Assembly: GCF_000514815.1 (NCBI RefSeq)
Contig: NZ_AZWQ01000023.1
Span: 62,001-126,000, forward strand
DNA: 64,000 nt
Direction: 5' to 3'
From: Salinispora fenicalii
Lineage (GTDB): Bacteria; Actinomycetota; Actinomycetes; Mycobacteriales; Micromonosporaceae
Made by a program: the position numbers and the translations under genes. Positions 56,738 through 64,000 of this stretch are shown here, one piece after another (position 1 is the first letter of the stretch; every line of letters starts with the position of its first letter). The notes under the pieces were generated by a model that saw only the letters and a program-made list of their open reading frames with translations, made no database searches and had not been told where the DNA came from.

Positions 56738-57243
56738 AGCCCGGAAGACCGATCCGATTCACCCTGCCGACCGTCGCGGATACCCACGCCTTCGGTCGCC
56801 GGCTGGCCGGCCTTCTCCGGGCAGGGGACCTCCTGCTACTGACGGGTCCCCTCGGTGCCGGCAAGACGGCCCTCACCCAGGGCATCGGCGCGGGTCTGGG
56901 AGTGACCGGGGCGATCACCTCACCCACCTTCGTGATCGCGCGGGTACACCAGCCCGATCCGGTGCGGGGCGGCACAGTGGCCCTCGTGCATGCCGACGCG
57001 TACCGGCTGGGCGATGCGACCGACCCCCGCGCCGAGCTGGACGACCTGGACCTGGACGCGTCGGTGGACGAGGCGGTGACCGTGGTCGAGTGGGGCGAAG
57101 GGCTCGCCGAGCAGCTCGTCGCGGCGCACCTGTGGGTCCGGATCGACCGTCGGGACGACGACACCCGGTTGGTCGATCTGGAACCGGTCGGTGGCGACTG
57201 GAGTGCCCGGTTGACCGGCACCCCCGGCTTCATCGACAGCTGA
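56734..57243 (+). CDS. tsaE: tRNA t6A synthesis ATPase TsaE
   Basis: TsaE is the ATPase that recycles the TsaB-TsaD complex in threonylcarbamoyl-adenosine (t6A37) formation. The 169-residue P-loop protein has GPLGAGKT at residues 38-45, SPTFVIARVH and the HADAYRLGD block, typical of the family. GTG start inside the preceding stop. A palindromic terminator follows; its partners tsaB and tsaD are 1 kb and 2 kb downstream. Confidence 0.94.
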   Translation: MKPGRPIRFTLPTVADTHAFGRRLAGLLRAGDLLLLTGPLGAGKTALTQGIGAGLGVTGAITSPTFVIARVHQPDPVRGGTVALVHADAYRLGDATDPRAELDDLDLDASVDEAVTVVEWGEGLAEQLVAAHLWVRIDRRDDDTRLVDLEPVGGDWSARLTGTPGFIDS

Positions 57244-57251
57244 CCGAAATG

Positions 57252-57275
57252 ACCTCCTCCCGTACGGGAGGAGGT
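57252..57275. terminator. Palindromic hairpin after tsaE
   Basis: A perfect 24-base palindrome with arms ACCTCCTCCC and GGGAGGAGGT joined by GTAC, 8 bases after the tsaE stop. Confidence 0.7.
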
Positions 57276-57396
57276 TGTCCTGGTTGGGGTCGAGGTGGCG
57301 ACCCGGAGTGGTTCGCCCGCTGGTGCGGGGAGGCAGCCGGCGCTGTCGTAACCGGCGACTAGAGTGCGCGGGACGTCCCGACCGGAAAGGCCCCTG

Positions 57397-58098
57397 ATGC
57401 CCGACGACGCACCCGCCCTGGACCTGCTGGCCTTGCTACCACCGGGATGGCGGTCCGCGCTCGCCCCGCAACTCGACCCGGCCCGCACCGCGGCGCTCGC
57501 CGGTTTTGTCGCGCAGGAGTACGCCACCCAGACCGTCTTCCCGCCCGTGGCCGACCTCTTCTCGGCCTACCAGCTCTGCCCGCCGACGGAGACCCGGGTG
57601 GTGATCCTCGGCCAGGACCCCTATCACCGGGCCGGGCAGGCGCACGGGCTGAGCTTCAGCGTCCGCCCGGGGGTGGCGGCGCCGCCCTCACTGCGCAATG
57701 TCTTCAAGGAGCTCGGTGCAGACCTGGGCGTGCCGAGGCCGGCCGGTGGAAATCTGGGTGGCTGGGCCGAGCAGGGTGTGCTGCTGCTCAACTCGGTGCT
57801 GACGGTCCGTGAGGCCAGCCCCGGCTCGCACGCCAATCGCGGCTGGGAGGAGTTCACCAACGCGACGATTCGGGCGCTGAACACGGTGGAGCACCGAGTG
57901 GTCTTCCTGCTCTGGGGCGGGTATGCCCGGAAGAAGGCGGCTTTGGTGACCAACCCGAGCCACGTGGTGCTGGAGGCGGGACACCCCAGCCCGATGAACC
58001 CGCGGGGGTTCCTGGGTAGCCGTCCGTTCAGTGCGGCCAACAAGGCGCTCGCCGACGCCGGTCTGCCGACGATCGACTGGGAACGCGCCGCCGGCTGA
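57397..58098 (+). CDS. ung: Uracil-DNA glycosylase
   Basis: Family 1 UDG that removes uracil from DNA. The 233-residue enzyme has the catalytic water-activating Asp74 in GQDPYH and the minor-groove loop HPSPMNPRGF with His196. Other blocks are GVLLLNSVLTV and LLWGGYARKK. ATG 57397 is fixed by GGAAAGG (57384-57390). The placement between tsaE and tsaB separates the t6A genes. Confidence 0.96.
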   Translation: MPDDAPALDLLALLPPGWRSALAPQLDPARTAALAGFVAQEYATQTVFPPVADLFSAYQLCPPTETRVVILGQDPYHRAGQAHGLSFSVRPGVAAPPSLRNVFKELGADLGVPRPAGGNLGGWAEQGVLLLNSVLTVREASPGSHANRGWEEFTNATIRALNTVEHRVVFLLWGGYARKKAALVTNPSHVVLEAGHPSPMNPRGFLGSRPFSAANKALADAGLPTIDWERAAG

Positions 58099-58139
58099 CC
58101 GCTCTGCCGGGGCGGGCCCGGGCCCGCCAGCCGGGCGGC

Positions 58140-58145
58140 TAGGCT
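58140..58145 (+). promoter_or_regulatory. Candidate leaderless -10 (TAGGCT) of tsaB
   Basis: TAGGCT is followed by 8 bases and then GTG 58154; no ribosome-binding site lies between. Confidence 0.4.
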
Positions 58146-58153
58146 GGTTCACC

Positions 58154-58831
58154 GTGCTCGTACTGGTGGTGGACAGCTCGACCCCCGCGGTGACCGCCGC
58201 GCTGGTGGAGGTCACGGCGGCCGGCGTCGAGGTGCGGGCGCAGCGCTGCGCCGTTGACGCCCGGGCCCACGGCGAGCTGCTGGCCCCACAGGTGGACGCG
58301 GTCCTGGCCGACGTCGGGGCGCGCCCCGCTGCTCTCGGTGCGATCGTCGCCGGCCTCGGGCCGGGCCCGTTCACCGGGCTGAGGGTAGGGCTGGTCACCG
58401 CGGCCACGATGGGGCAGGCACTCGGCGTGCCCACCTACGGGGTCTGTTCGCTGGATGCCATCGGCTTCCCGACCGCCGCCGGTGAGCCGGTCCTGGCGGC
58501 GACCGATGCGCGGCGCCGCGAGATCTATTGGGCGGTGTACGACGGGGCTGGCCAACGGATCGTTGGCCCCGAGGTCTCCGCTCCTTCGGTCGCCGCCGCA
58601 CGCGCTCGTGACCTGGCGGTTGTCGCCGCGATCGGTGACGGCGCGCACCGGTACGCGGCGACGCTGGAGTTGCCGGTCGCCGACGAGCCCCGCTACCCGA
58701 TGCCGATGGCCCTGGCGCAGCTCGCGGCGGAGCGGATCGCTGCCGGCGCTCCCAGTGAGCCGCTCACCCCGCTCTACCTACGACGCCCGGATGCTGTCGC
58801 GGCGGCGGGCCGCAAGCCGGTCCTGCCGTGA
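58154..58831 (+). CDS. tsaB: tRNA t6A scaffold protein TsaB
   Basis: TsaB is an inactive TsaD paralogue that binds TsaD and TsaE in t6A37 synthesis. The 225-residue protein has the ASKHA start LVVDSSTPAVTAALVE, then GLGPGPFTGLRVGL and ATDARRREIYWAVYDG. The frame is open upstream inside ung; GTG 58154 gives the family N terminus. It overlaps rimI (GTGA), and tsaD follows. Confidence 0.93.
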   Translation: MLVLVVDSSTPAVTAALVEVTAAGVEVRAQRCAVDARAHGELLAPQVDAVLADVGARPAALGAIVAGLGPGPFTGLRVGLVTAATMGQALGVPTYGVCSLDAIGFPTAAGEPVLAATDARRREIYWAVYDGAGQRIVGPEVSAPSVAAARARDLAVVAAIGDGAHRYAATLELPVADEPRYPMPMALAQLAAERIAAGAPSEPLTPLYLRRPDAVAAAGRKPVLP

Positions 58832-59319
58832 GTTGGGGCGGCGAACCGGGTGGCAGCGGGAGCGGCCTCCAGCTGGAGCGGTTCCGCTGGTGGCACATTG
58901 CCGAGGTGCTGCCGATCGAGGCGGACCTCTTCGGCGCCGAGCAGTGGTCCGCCGCGATGTTCTGGAACGAACTCGCCAACGGGCACCACTACCTGGTGGC
59001 GACCGAGGGGGAAACCCTGCTCGGCTACGCGGGGCTCACCGCTGTCTCCGGCGAGGAGGCGTGGGTGCAGAACATCGCCGTCCACCGGGCAGCGCAGCGG
59101 CGGGGAGTCGGGCGGCTGCTGCTGCGCGCGTTGTTGGCCGAGGCGGCGCGACTGCGGGTCCGCGGCACTCTCCTGGAGGTTGCCGCGGACAACGCCCCGG
59201 CGCAGAAGCTTTACGCGGCGCATGGCTTTGAGGCGATCGGGGTGCGGCGCGGGTACTACCAGCCGAGCAACACCGACGCGTTGGTCATGCGCCGGGACGA
59301 GGAGTTGACCGATGGCTGA
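58828..59319 (+). CDS. rimI: Ribosomal-protein-alanine N-acetyltransferase RimI
   Basis: GNAT-fold acetyltransferase, typically acetylating the N terminus of S18 or other proteins. The 163-residue protein has the acetyl-CoA site [20 protein letters not shown] and a C-terminal [20 protein letters not shown] block typical of RimI. The start GTG overlaps the tsaB stop, and its end overlaps tsaD by 8 bases. Its order between tsaB and tsaD is conserved in many bacteria. Confidence 0.92.
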   Translation: MSWGGEPGGSGSGLQLERFRWWHIAEVLPIEADLFGAEQWSAAMFWNELANGHHYLVATEGETLLGYAGLTAVSGEEAWVQNIAVHRAAQRRGVGRLLLRALLAEAARLRVRGTLLEVAADNAPAQKLYAAHGFEAIGVRRGYYQPSNTDALVMRRDEELTDG

Positions 59320-60370
59320 CGAACCCCTGGTCCTGGGGATCGAGACGTCCTGCGACGAGACCGGGGTCGGTGTTGTCCGGGGCCATACCCTGCTCGCCGA
59401 CGCGCTGGCCAGCAGCGTCGAGCAGCACGCCCGGTTCGGCGGGGTGGTGCCGGAGGTGGCCAGCCGGGCCCACCTGGAGGCGATCGTCCCGACGATGGAC
59501 CGGGCGTTGGCGGAGGCGGGGGTGACGCTCGCCGACGTGGACGCGATCGCGGTAACCTCCGGTCCCGGACTGGCCGGGGCGTTGCTGGTCGGGGTCGCCG
59601 CGGCCAAGGGCTACGCGGTCGCCGCCGACAAGCCAGTGTACGGCGTAAACCATCTGGCGGCGCACGTCGCTGTGGACACCCTGGAACACGGGCCGCTGCC
59701 CGAGCCGGCGATCGCCCTGCTGGTCTCGGGCGGGCACTCGTCGCTGCTACTGGTTGACGACCTGGCCCACGGCGTCACCCCGCTCGGCGCCACGATCGAC
59801 GACGCGGCCGGCGAGGCGTTCGACAAGGTCGCCCGCCTCCTCGGGCTGCCCTTCCCCGGGGGCCCGTACATCGATCGGGAGGCCCGTGCCGGCGACCCGG
59901 CGGCCATTGCGTTCCCCCGGGGGTTGACCGCGGCCAAGGACCTGGCAGCGCACCGTTACGACTTCTCCTTCTCCGGGTTGAAGACCGCGGTGGCGCGTTG
60001 GGTGGAGCGGCGGCAGCGAGCCGGCGAGCCGATTCCGGTCGCCGATGTCGCCGCCTCCTTCCAGGAGGCGGTTTGCGACGTGCTGATCGGGAAGGCACTG
60101 GATGCCTGCCGGTCGAGCGGCGTGCAGACCCTGGTGATCGGGGGCGGAGTGGCGGCCAACTCGCGGTTGCGGGCGATGGCCGAGCAGCGCGCGGCGAAGT
60201 ACGACATCCGGGTGCGAACGCCCCGGCCGAAATTGTGTACAGACAACGGCGCGATGGTCGCGGCGCTCGGTTCGCACCTGGTCGCCGCCGGTGTCGCGCC
60301 GAGCCGTCTGGACCTGCCCGCCGATTCGGCGATGCCGCTGACGACAGTCAGTGTTATCGGGGAGGAGTAG
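59312..60370 (+). CDS. tsaD: tRNA N6-threonylcarbamoyltransferase TsaD
   Basis: Transfers the threonylcarbamoyl group to A37 of ANN-decoding tRNAs. The 352-residue ASKHA-fold metalloenzyme has [15 protein letters not shown] at the start, iron ligands His114 and His118 (NHLAAH), GGHSSLLLV and [15 protein letters not shown] 59312 overlaps rimI. It is closely followed by an unknown small gene, 2 bases after its stop. Confidence 0.96.
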   Translation: MADEPLVLGIETSCDETGVGVVRGHTLLADALASSVEQHARFGGVVPEVASRAHLEAIVPTMDRALAEAGVTLADVDAIAVTSGPGLAGALLVGVAAAKGYAVAADKPVYGVNHLAAHVAVDTLEHGPLPEPAIALLVSGGHSSLLLVDDLAHGVTPLGATIDDAAGEAFDKVARLLGLPFPGGPYIDREARAGDPAAIAFPRGLTAAKDLAAHRYDFSFSGLKTAVARWVERRQRAGEPIPVADVAASFQEAVCDVLIGKALDACRSSGVQTLVIGGGVAANSRLRAMAEQRAAKYDIRVRTPRPKLCTDNGAMVAALGSHLVAAGVAPSRLDLPADSAMPLTTVSVIGEE

Positions 60371-60372
60371 AC

Positions 60373-60627
60373 ATGATCGTGCGGATGTGGGAGGTACGGG
60401 CCGAGCCGTACGGGATGGCCGACCTGATCACCTGGGTCTGCGAGACCGCCCTGCCGGAGTTCGAACACGACCCGTTGCACGTCTCGAGCGAGGTCTTCTC
60501 CTCCACCGATCACCGGGTCGTGGTGATCTCGAAGTGGCGGGGCAACCCCCGTACCCTGCCCGACGCGCCGGTGACCCTGATCGCGCGTCCCCCGTACTCC
60601 TGGGACTTCACGCCGGTCGATCGCTGA
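60373..60627 (+). CDS. Small conserved-looking protein after tsaD
   Basis: An 84-residue protein with no recognised motif: MIVRMWEVRAEPYGMADLIT, then a segment FSSTDHRVVVISKWRG and an aromatic/Pro end (ARPPYSWDFTPVDR). The pattern of a beta strand, helix and two more strands could fit a dimeric alpha+beta barrel (ABM-like) protein. It starts 2 bases after the tsaD stop with GGAGGAG inside the end of tsaD as ribosome-binding site, so it is in the tsaB-rimI-tsaD operon. Function unknown. Confidence 0.75.
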   Translation: MIVRMWEVRAEPYGMADLITWVCETALPEFEHDPLHVSSEVFSSTDHRVVVISKWRGNPRTLPDAPVTLIARPPYSWDFTPVDR

Positions 60628-60660
60628 CCCGGCACCGATCAGTTCACCCGAGGACGGGAC

Positions 60661-61842
60661 TCAGCTGACGTCGAGCGGGTCGGCGAGGAGCCGGTCGAAG
60701 GCGAGTTCGGCCGCGCCGATCAGGGCGGCGTCGTCGCCGAGCTTGGGTGTGCGCAGCCGGACATGTTCCACACAGGCGGGCAGTGCGCTGGCGTTGAGCC
60801 GGCTGCGCACCTGGGCGGCGGCGGCCAGGTAGAGGTCCCGCATGGCGCCGCCGAAGATGACCAATTCCGGGTTGAAGATGTTGACGAGGTTGGCCACGCC
60901 GAAGCCGAGCCAGTCCCCGGCGGTGCGGACCGCGGTCTGGGCTCTGGCGTCGCCCCGGTCGGCGGCCTCGAAGACGGCCAGCACCGCGTCTCGGCCCTGG
61001 GCGTCGGAGCGGCCGGCGGCCCGCAGCAGAGCGTGTTCGCCGATCTCGGTCTCCCAGCAGCCGCGCGACCCACACTCGCAGCGGGTGCCGTCCCGCCGGA
61101 CCACCATGTGTCCGACCTCGCCGCCGTAGCCGCCGTGCCCGGTCAGTCGACGCCCACCGGTGATGATGCCGGCGCCGACGCCGACATCGCCGTACAGGTA
61201 GATCAGGTTGTCGCAGCCGGTGGCGGCGCCGCGGGTGTGTTCGGCGAAGGCCGCCACGTCGGCGACATTACCGACGACGACCGGAACGTCCGGTCCCAGC
61301 TCGGCGCCGATCGCCGCACCGATCGGCTCGTCCACCCAGCCCATCGTGGGGCCGAGCCGGACCAGTCCGTCGTCCCGGCGGACCAGGCCACAGACGGCGA
61401 CGCCCGCGCCGACGCAGATCGCATCGGCGGACACGGGCTGTTGCATCTCCCGCGCCGCCCGGGCCAGCAACGGCGCGGCGTCGGCGGCGGTGATGCCGCG
61501 CGGACGCGCCAGCTCCCGACGGTCCAGCACCCCGCCGCCGAGACCGATCCGCGCAACCCGCAGCCGGTCCACCTCGATGCTGTACGCGTACGCGTGCACC
61601 CGGGCCGACTCGGGCCGGACGACCAGCGACGGTCGTCCGGCCCGGCCGGTTTCCTTCGGTGCCCCCTCGCTCACCAGGCCGGCCGCGGCGAGGTCGGTGG
61701 TGAGCGCGCCGATGGTGCTGCGGTTCAGCCCCAGCGCGGTGGTCAGCTCGGCCCGGGACGTCGCCCCGTGCATATGGACGTACCGCAGCAACGCTCCGAG
61801 GTTCTGCCGACGGATCTCGTCTTGGCTCGGTCCTGCGCGCAT
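60661..61842 (-). CDS. ROK-family transcriptional regulator
   Basis: A 393-residue regulator: N-terminal winged helix (SQDEIRRQNLGALLRYVHMH, TSRAELTTALGLNRSTIGAL), then a ROK sugar-kinase-like domain with the zinc-binding motif CECGSRGCWE beginning near Cys255 and the glycine-rich GDVGVGAGIITGG. ATG 61842 puts the conserved N terminus near the start; GTG 61917, overlapping the upstream permease, is a possible longer start. It is downstream of sugar ABC transporter genes and probably regulates them, likely as a repressor sensing a sugar. Confidence 0.87.
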   Translation of the reverse strand: MRAGPSQDEIRRQNLGALLRYVHMHGATSRAELTTALGLNRSTIGALTTDLAAAGLVSEGAPKETGRAGRPSLVVRPESARVHAYAYSIEVDRLRVARIGLGGGVLDRRELARPRGITAADAAPLLARAAREMQQPVSADAICVGAGVAVCGLVRRDDGLVRLGPTMGWVDEPIGAAIGAELGPDVPVVVGNVADVAAFAEHTRGAATGCDNLIYLYGDVGVGAGIITGGRRLTGHGGYGGEVGHMVVRRDGTRCECGSRGCWETEIGEHALLRAAGRSDAQGRDAVLAVFEAADRGDARAQTAVRTAGDWLGFGVANLVNIFNPELVIFGGAMRDLYLAAAAQVRSRLNASALPACVEHVRLRTPKLGDDAALIGAAELAFDRLLADPLDVS

Positions 61843-61906
61843 CGCGGCGTACTGCTCCTCAGTGCGGTGGCGGGGCGGCGTCGGTGACCTGGTCGGGTCG
61901 GCCCGG

Positions 61907-63169
61907 TCATCGGCCACCGTTGGCAGCGGCCCGGCGTCGGGACAGCGCGTCCACACTGGCGGCGAGGAGTAGGACCACGCCGGTTACCACGTACTTGACC
62001 CCTGAGCTGTAGCCCATCAGACCCATCCCATTGTCGATCACCGCGACGACCGCACCGCCGAGCACCGCGTCGAGGACCCGGCCCTTGCCGCCGAAGAGGC
62101 TGGTGCCACCGATCACCGCCGCGCCGACGGCGTAGAGCAGTACGTTACTGCCACCGGTGTTCGGGTCGACGGAGTTGGCCCGGCTGGCGGCGACGATGCC
62201 GCCGATCGCGGCCATCGCGGAGCAGATCACGAAGACGGAGATGCGGATCCGGTCGACGTTGATGCCGGCCCGGCGGGCTGCTTCCTTGTTGCCGCCGACC
62301 GCGTAGATGTGCCGGCCGTAGCTGGTGCGCTGCAGCACGAAGGTCCCGGTGATCAGCAGTACCGCGATCAGCGGCACCACGATCGGAACGCCCTTGAGTG
62401 AATTGATCAAGATGTTGAAGCTGCGCTCCTGGTTGAGGAGGTAGACCGTCGTACCCAGCACGGTGGCCAGCCCGATGATCCGGGCGAAGACCACGGTGAG
62501 CGGGTCAGTGACCAGGCCCCGGGCCGCGCGGGTGCGGTACCGCATCGCCTGGACCGCGGCGTAGCCGGCGACGGTGAGCCCGGCCAGGGCCCAGCCGAGA
62601 GCCGGTGCAAGGTTGCGGTTCGCGATCGCCACCAGCACCGGGTCGCGGACCGAGATGTTCCTGCCCTCCTCCATCAGCAGCAGCACGATGCCCTGGAAGG
62701 CGAGGAAGCCGGCGAGGGTGACCACGAAGGACGGAATACCGATCTTCGCGACCAGCATCCCGAGCACGCTGCCGATCGCCACTCCGGTGAGGACAGCGGC
62801 GAGGACCGCGACATACCACGGGTAGCCGAGAACAGTGACCACGTTGGCCAGCACCGCGGCACAGACTCCGCTGGCGAAGCCAGCGGAGAGGTCGATCTCA
62901 CCGAGCAGCAGGACGAAGACCAGTCCCATGGCGATCAGCGTGACCGCTGCCCCCTGGGTGAACAGGTTGGCGAAGTTGGCGGCGGTGAGAAACGACGGCC
63001 GCATGATCGAGAAGACGGTGCAGAGCACGATCAGGCCGAGGACGGCGGGTAGGGCGCCGATTTCCCCGCCGCGCACCCGGCTGAGGTAGCCGCGCACGTG
63101 GCTGGTGAGGGTGGGTACGGCGGCGGGGGCGGCCGCGGATTCCTGGTCGGGGAGGGCGGTGCTGGTCAT
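61907..63169 (-). CDS. Sugar ABC transporter permease, XylH/RbsC-like
   Basis: A 420-residue membrane protein of the ribose/xylose permease family with about ten hydrophobic segments (for example VLGLIVLCTVFSIMRPSF, LLLGEIDLSAGFASGVCAAV, GTSLFGGKGRVLDAVLGGAV). The GEIDLS motif and YGRHIYAVGGNKEAARRAGI loop are family landmarks. The start ATG overlaps the ATPase stop (ATGA). The sugar is not fixed by sequence; xylose- or ribose-type pentoses are likely. Confidence 0.92.
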   Translation of the reverse strand: MTSTALPDQESAAAPAAVPTLTSHVRGYLSRVRGGEIGALPAVLGLIVLCTVFSIMRPSFLTAANFANLFTQGAAVTLIAMGLVFVLLLGEIDLSAGFASGVCAAVLANVVTVLGYPWYVAVLAAVLTGVAIGSVLGMLVAKIGIPSFVVTLAGFLAFQGIVLLLMEEGRNISVRDPVLVAIANRNLAPALGWALAGLTVAGYAAVQAMRYRTRAARGLVTDPLTVVFARIIGLATVLGTTVYLLNQERSFNILINSLKGVPIVVPLIAVLLITGTFVLQRTSYGRHIYAVGGNKEAARRAGINVDRIRISVFVICSAMAAIGGIVAASRANSVDPNTGGSNVLLYAVGAAVIGGTSLFGGKGRVLDAVLGGAVVAVIDNGMGLMGYSSGVKYVVTGVVLLLAASVDALSRRRAAANGGR

Positions 63170-63981
63170 CGGGCGGCTCCCGGGGCGGCGGCGGGCTCCC
63201 CGCCGGTGTCGTTCGATCCGTTGCCCGAGCTGAGCCCGAGCGCACCGGAGCGGCCGGCGGTGATCAGCTCAACGATCTGGGCGTGGGTGATGTCGGTGGT
63301 CTTCACCTCGGCGACCATCTGGCCCAGGTAGAGCGCGGCGATCCGGTCGGAGACGGCGAAGACATCGTTCATGTTGTGGGAGATGAGCACGACCGCGAGG
63401 CCGTTGTCGGCCAGCCGCCGAACCAGCTCGAGCACCTGTGCGGTCTGCGCGACCCCGAGCGCGGCGGTCGGCTCGTCGAGGATGACGACCTTGCTGTTCC
63501 AGAGCACCGCCTTGGCGATCGCCACGGTCTGCCGCTGGCCTCCGGAGAGGCTGGAAACCTGCTGGCGTAGTGATTTGACGGTGCGGACGGAGAGCCCGGC
63601 GAGCGTGTCCGCAGCCATCTGCTCCATGGTTGGCTCGTCGAGCACGAGGCCATGCCGTTTCTCCCGGCCGAGGAACATGTTCTGCACGATGTCGAGGTTG
63701 TCGCAGAGCGCGAGGTCCTGGTAGACGACCTCGATGCCGAGTGCGGCGGCGTCGCGGGGGTTGTGGATGCTCACCGGGCGTCCGTTGAAGAGGAACTCGC
63801 CGGCGTCGGTCGGGTAGATGCCGCTGATGCACTTGACCAGGGTGGATTTGCCGGCGCCGTTGTCGCCGACCAGCGCGGTCACCTGCCCGGGGAAGGCGGA
63901 GAAAGCGACATCACGCAGGACCTGGACGGGACCGAAGCTCTTGTCGATCCCGCGCAACTCCAGCAGGGGGGTCGCGGACAC
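63166..63981 (-). CDS. Sugar ABC transporter ATPase
   Basis: A 271-residue single-domain ATPase: Walker A GDNGAGKST, signature LSGGQRQT, Walker B VVILDEPTAALG, switch His in LISHNMNDV. Ribose/xylose importers often have a double-domain ATPase; this is the single-domain FrcA-like variant. The GTG start follows AAGGAG on the minus strand. The Ser/Gly/Ala-rich tail is disordered. The binding protein gene of the operon is probably beyond the right edge. Confidence 0.91.
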   Translation of the reverse strand: MSATPLLELRGIDKSFGPVQVLRDVAFSAFPGQVTALVGDNGAGKSTLVKCISGIYPTDAGEFLFNGRPVSIHNPRDAAALGIEVVYQDLALCDNLDIVQNMFLGREKRHGLVLDEPTMEQMAADTLAGLSVRTVKSLRQQVSSLSGGQRQTVAIAKAVLWNSKVVILDEPTAALGVAQTAQVLELVRRLADNGLAVVLISHNMNDVFAVSDRIAALYLGQMVAEVKTTDITHAQIVELITAGRSGALGLSSGNGSNDTGGEPAAAPGAAR

Positions 63982-64000
63982 GGGGACTCCTTAACGCACG

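Overview
The window is high-GC DNA with dense, often translationally coupled genes, many GTG/TTG starts, ATGA/GTGA stop-start overlaps and leaderless-type promoters. It encodes conservon signalling genes (sensor kinase, roadblock, DUF742, GTPase), a HemD-winged-helix nitrite regulator, an F420/FMN-type LLM oxidoreductase and zinc-form ribosomal proteins. Together these point to a filamentous actinomycete, most probably Micromonosporaceae (Salinispora/Micromonospora-like). The family assignment is inferred from gene content and order; no database comparison was possible.

Region 1 (1-15010) is the distal part of the S10-spc-alpha ribosomal super-operon: rpsC (5' cut off), rplP, rpmC, rpsQ, rplN, rplX, rplE, type-Z rpsN, rpsH, rplF, rplR, rpsE, rpmD, rplO, a strong terminator and a long leader, secY-adk-map, then infA-rpmJ-rpsM-rpsK-rpsD, a hairpin, rpoA-rplQ, a terminator and truA.

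Region 2 (15049-46419) is a roughly 31.6 kb accessory block placed between truA and rplM, which in many actinobacteria lie close together. It holds an RsmC-like methyltransferase, an ABC-F ATPase and an aldo/keto reductase; a TPP-riboswitch-controlled thiamine operon (thiE-thiO-thiS-thiG-second ThiE/TenI-like-thiD-thiC); a membrane protein; and a divergent NitT/TauT/ThiXYZ-like ABC importer (ATPase, LLM oxidoreductase and cupin on the minus strand; lipoprotein and permease on the plus strand). Next come an orphan branched-chain-type binding lipoprotein facing a complete conservon (cvnABCD), a HemD-type regulator with an assimilatory nitrate/nitrite operon (nasA, diaphorase, nirB, nirD) behind a clear GlnR-type operator, a MazF-like toxin-antitoxin pair, and a NarK nitrate/nitrite transporter. 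Nitrate import, reduction to nitrite, reduction to ammonium and their control are thus all encoded within 10 kb.

Region 3 (46500-60627) returns to the core: rplM-rpsI with a canonical terminator, glmM, an aminotransferase on the opposite strand, glmS, acpS, nnrD, alr, an alpha/beta hydrolase, tsaE, ung, tsaB-rimI-tsaD and a small unknown protein. It links UDP-GlcNAc and D-alanine supply for the cell wall with the tRNA t6A genes. Region 4 (60661-63981) is the 3' part of a minus-strand sugar ABC operon: ATPase, permease and ROK regulator; the binding protein is probably beyond the right edge.

No rRNA, tRNA, CRISPR array, insertion sequence or prophage was seen. The items most worth a second look are the thiamine-adjacent importer with its LLM/cupin pair, the orphan binding protein facing the conservon with a palindromic operator between them, the interruption of the core block, the triple-repeat terminator before the thi operon, and the repeated leaderless promoter pattern.
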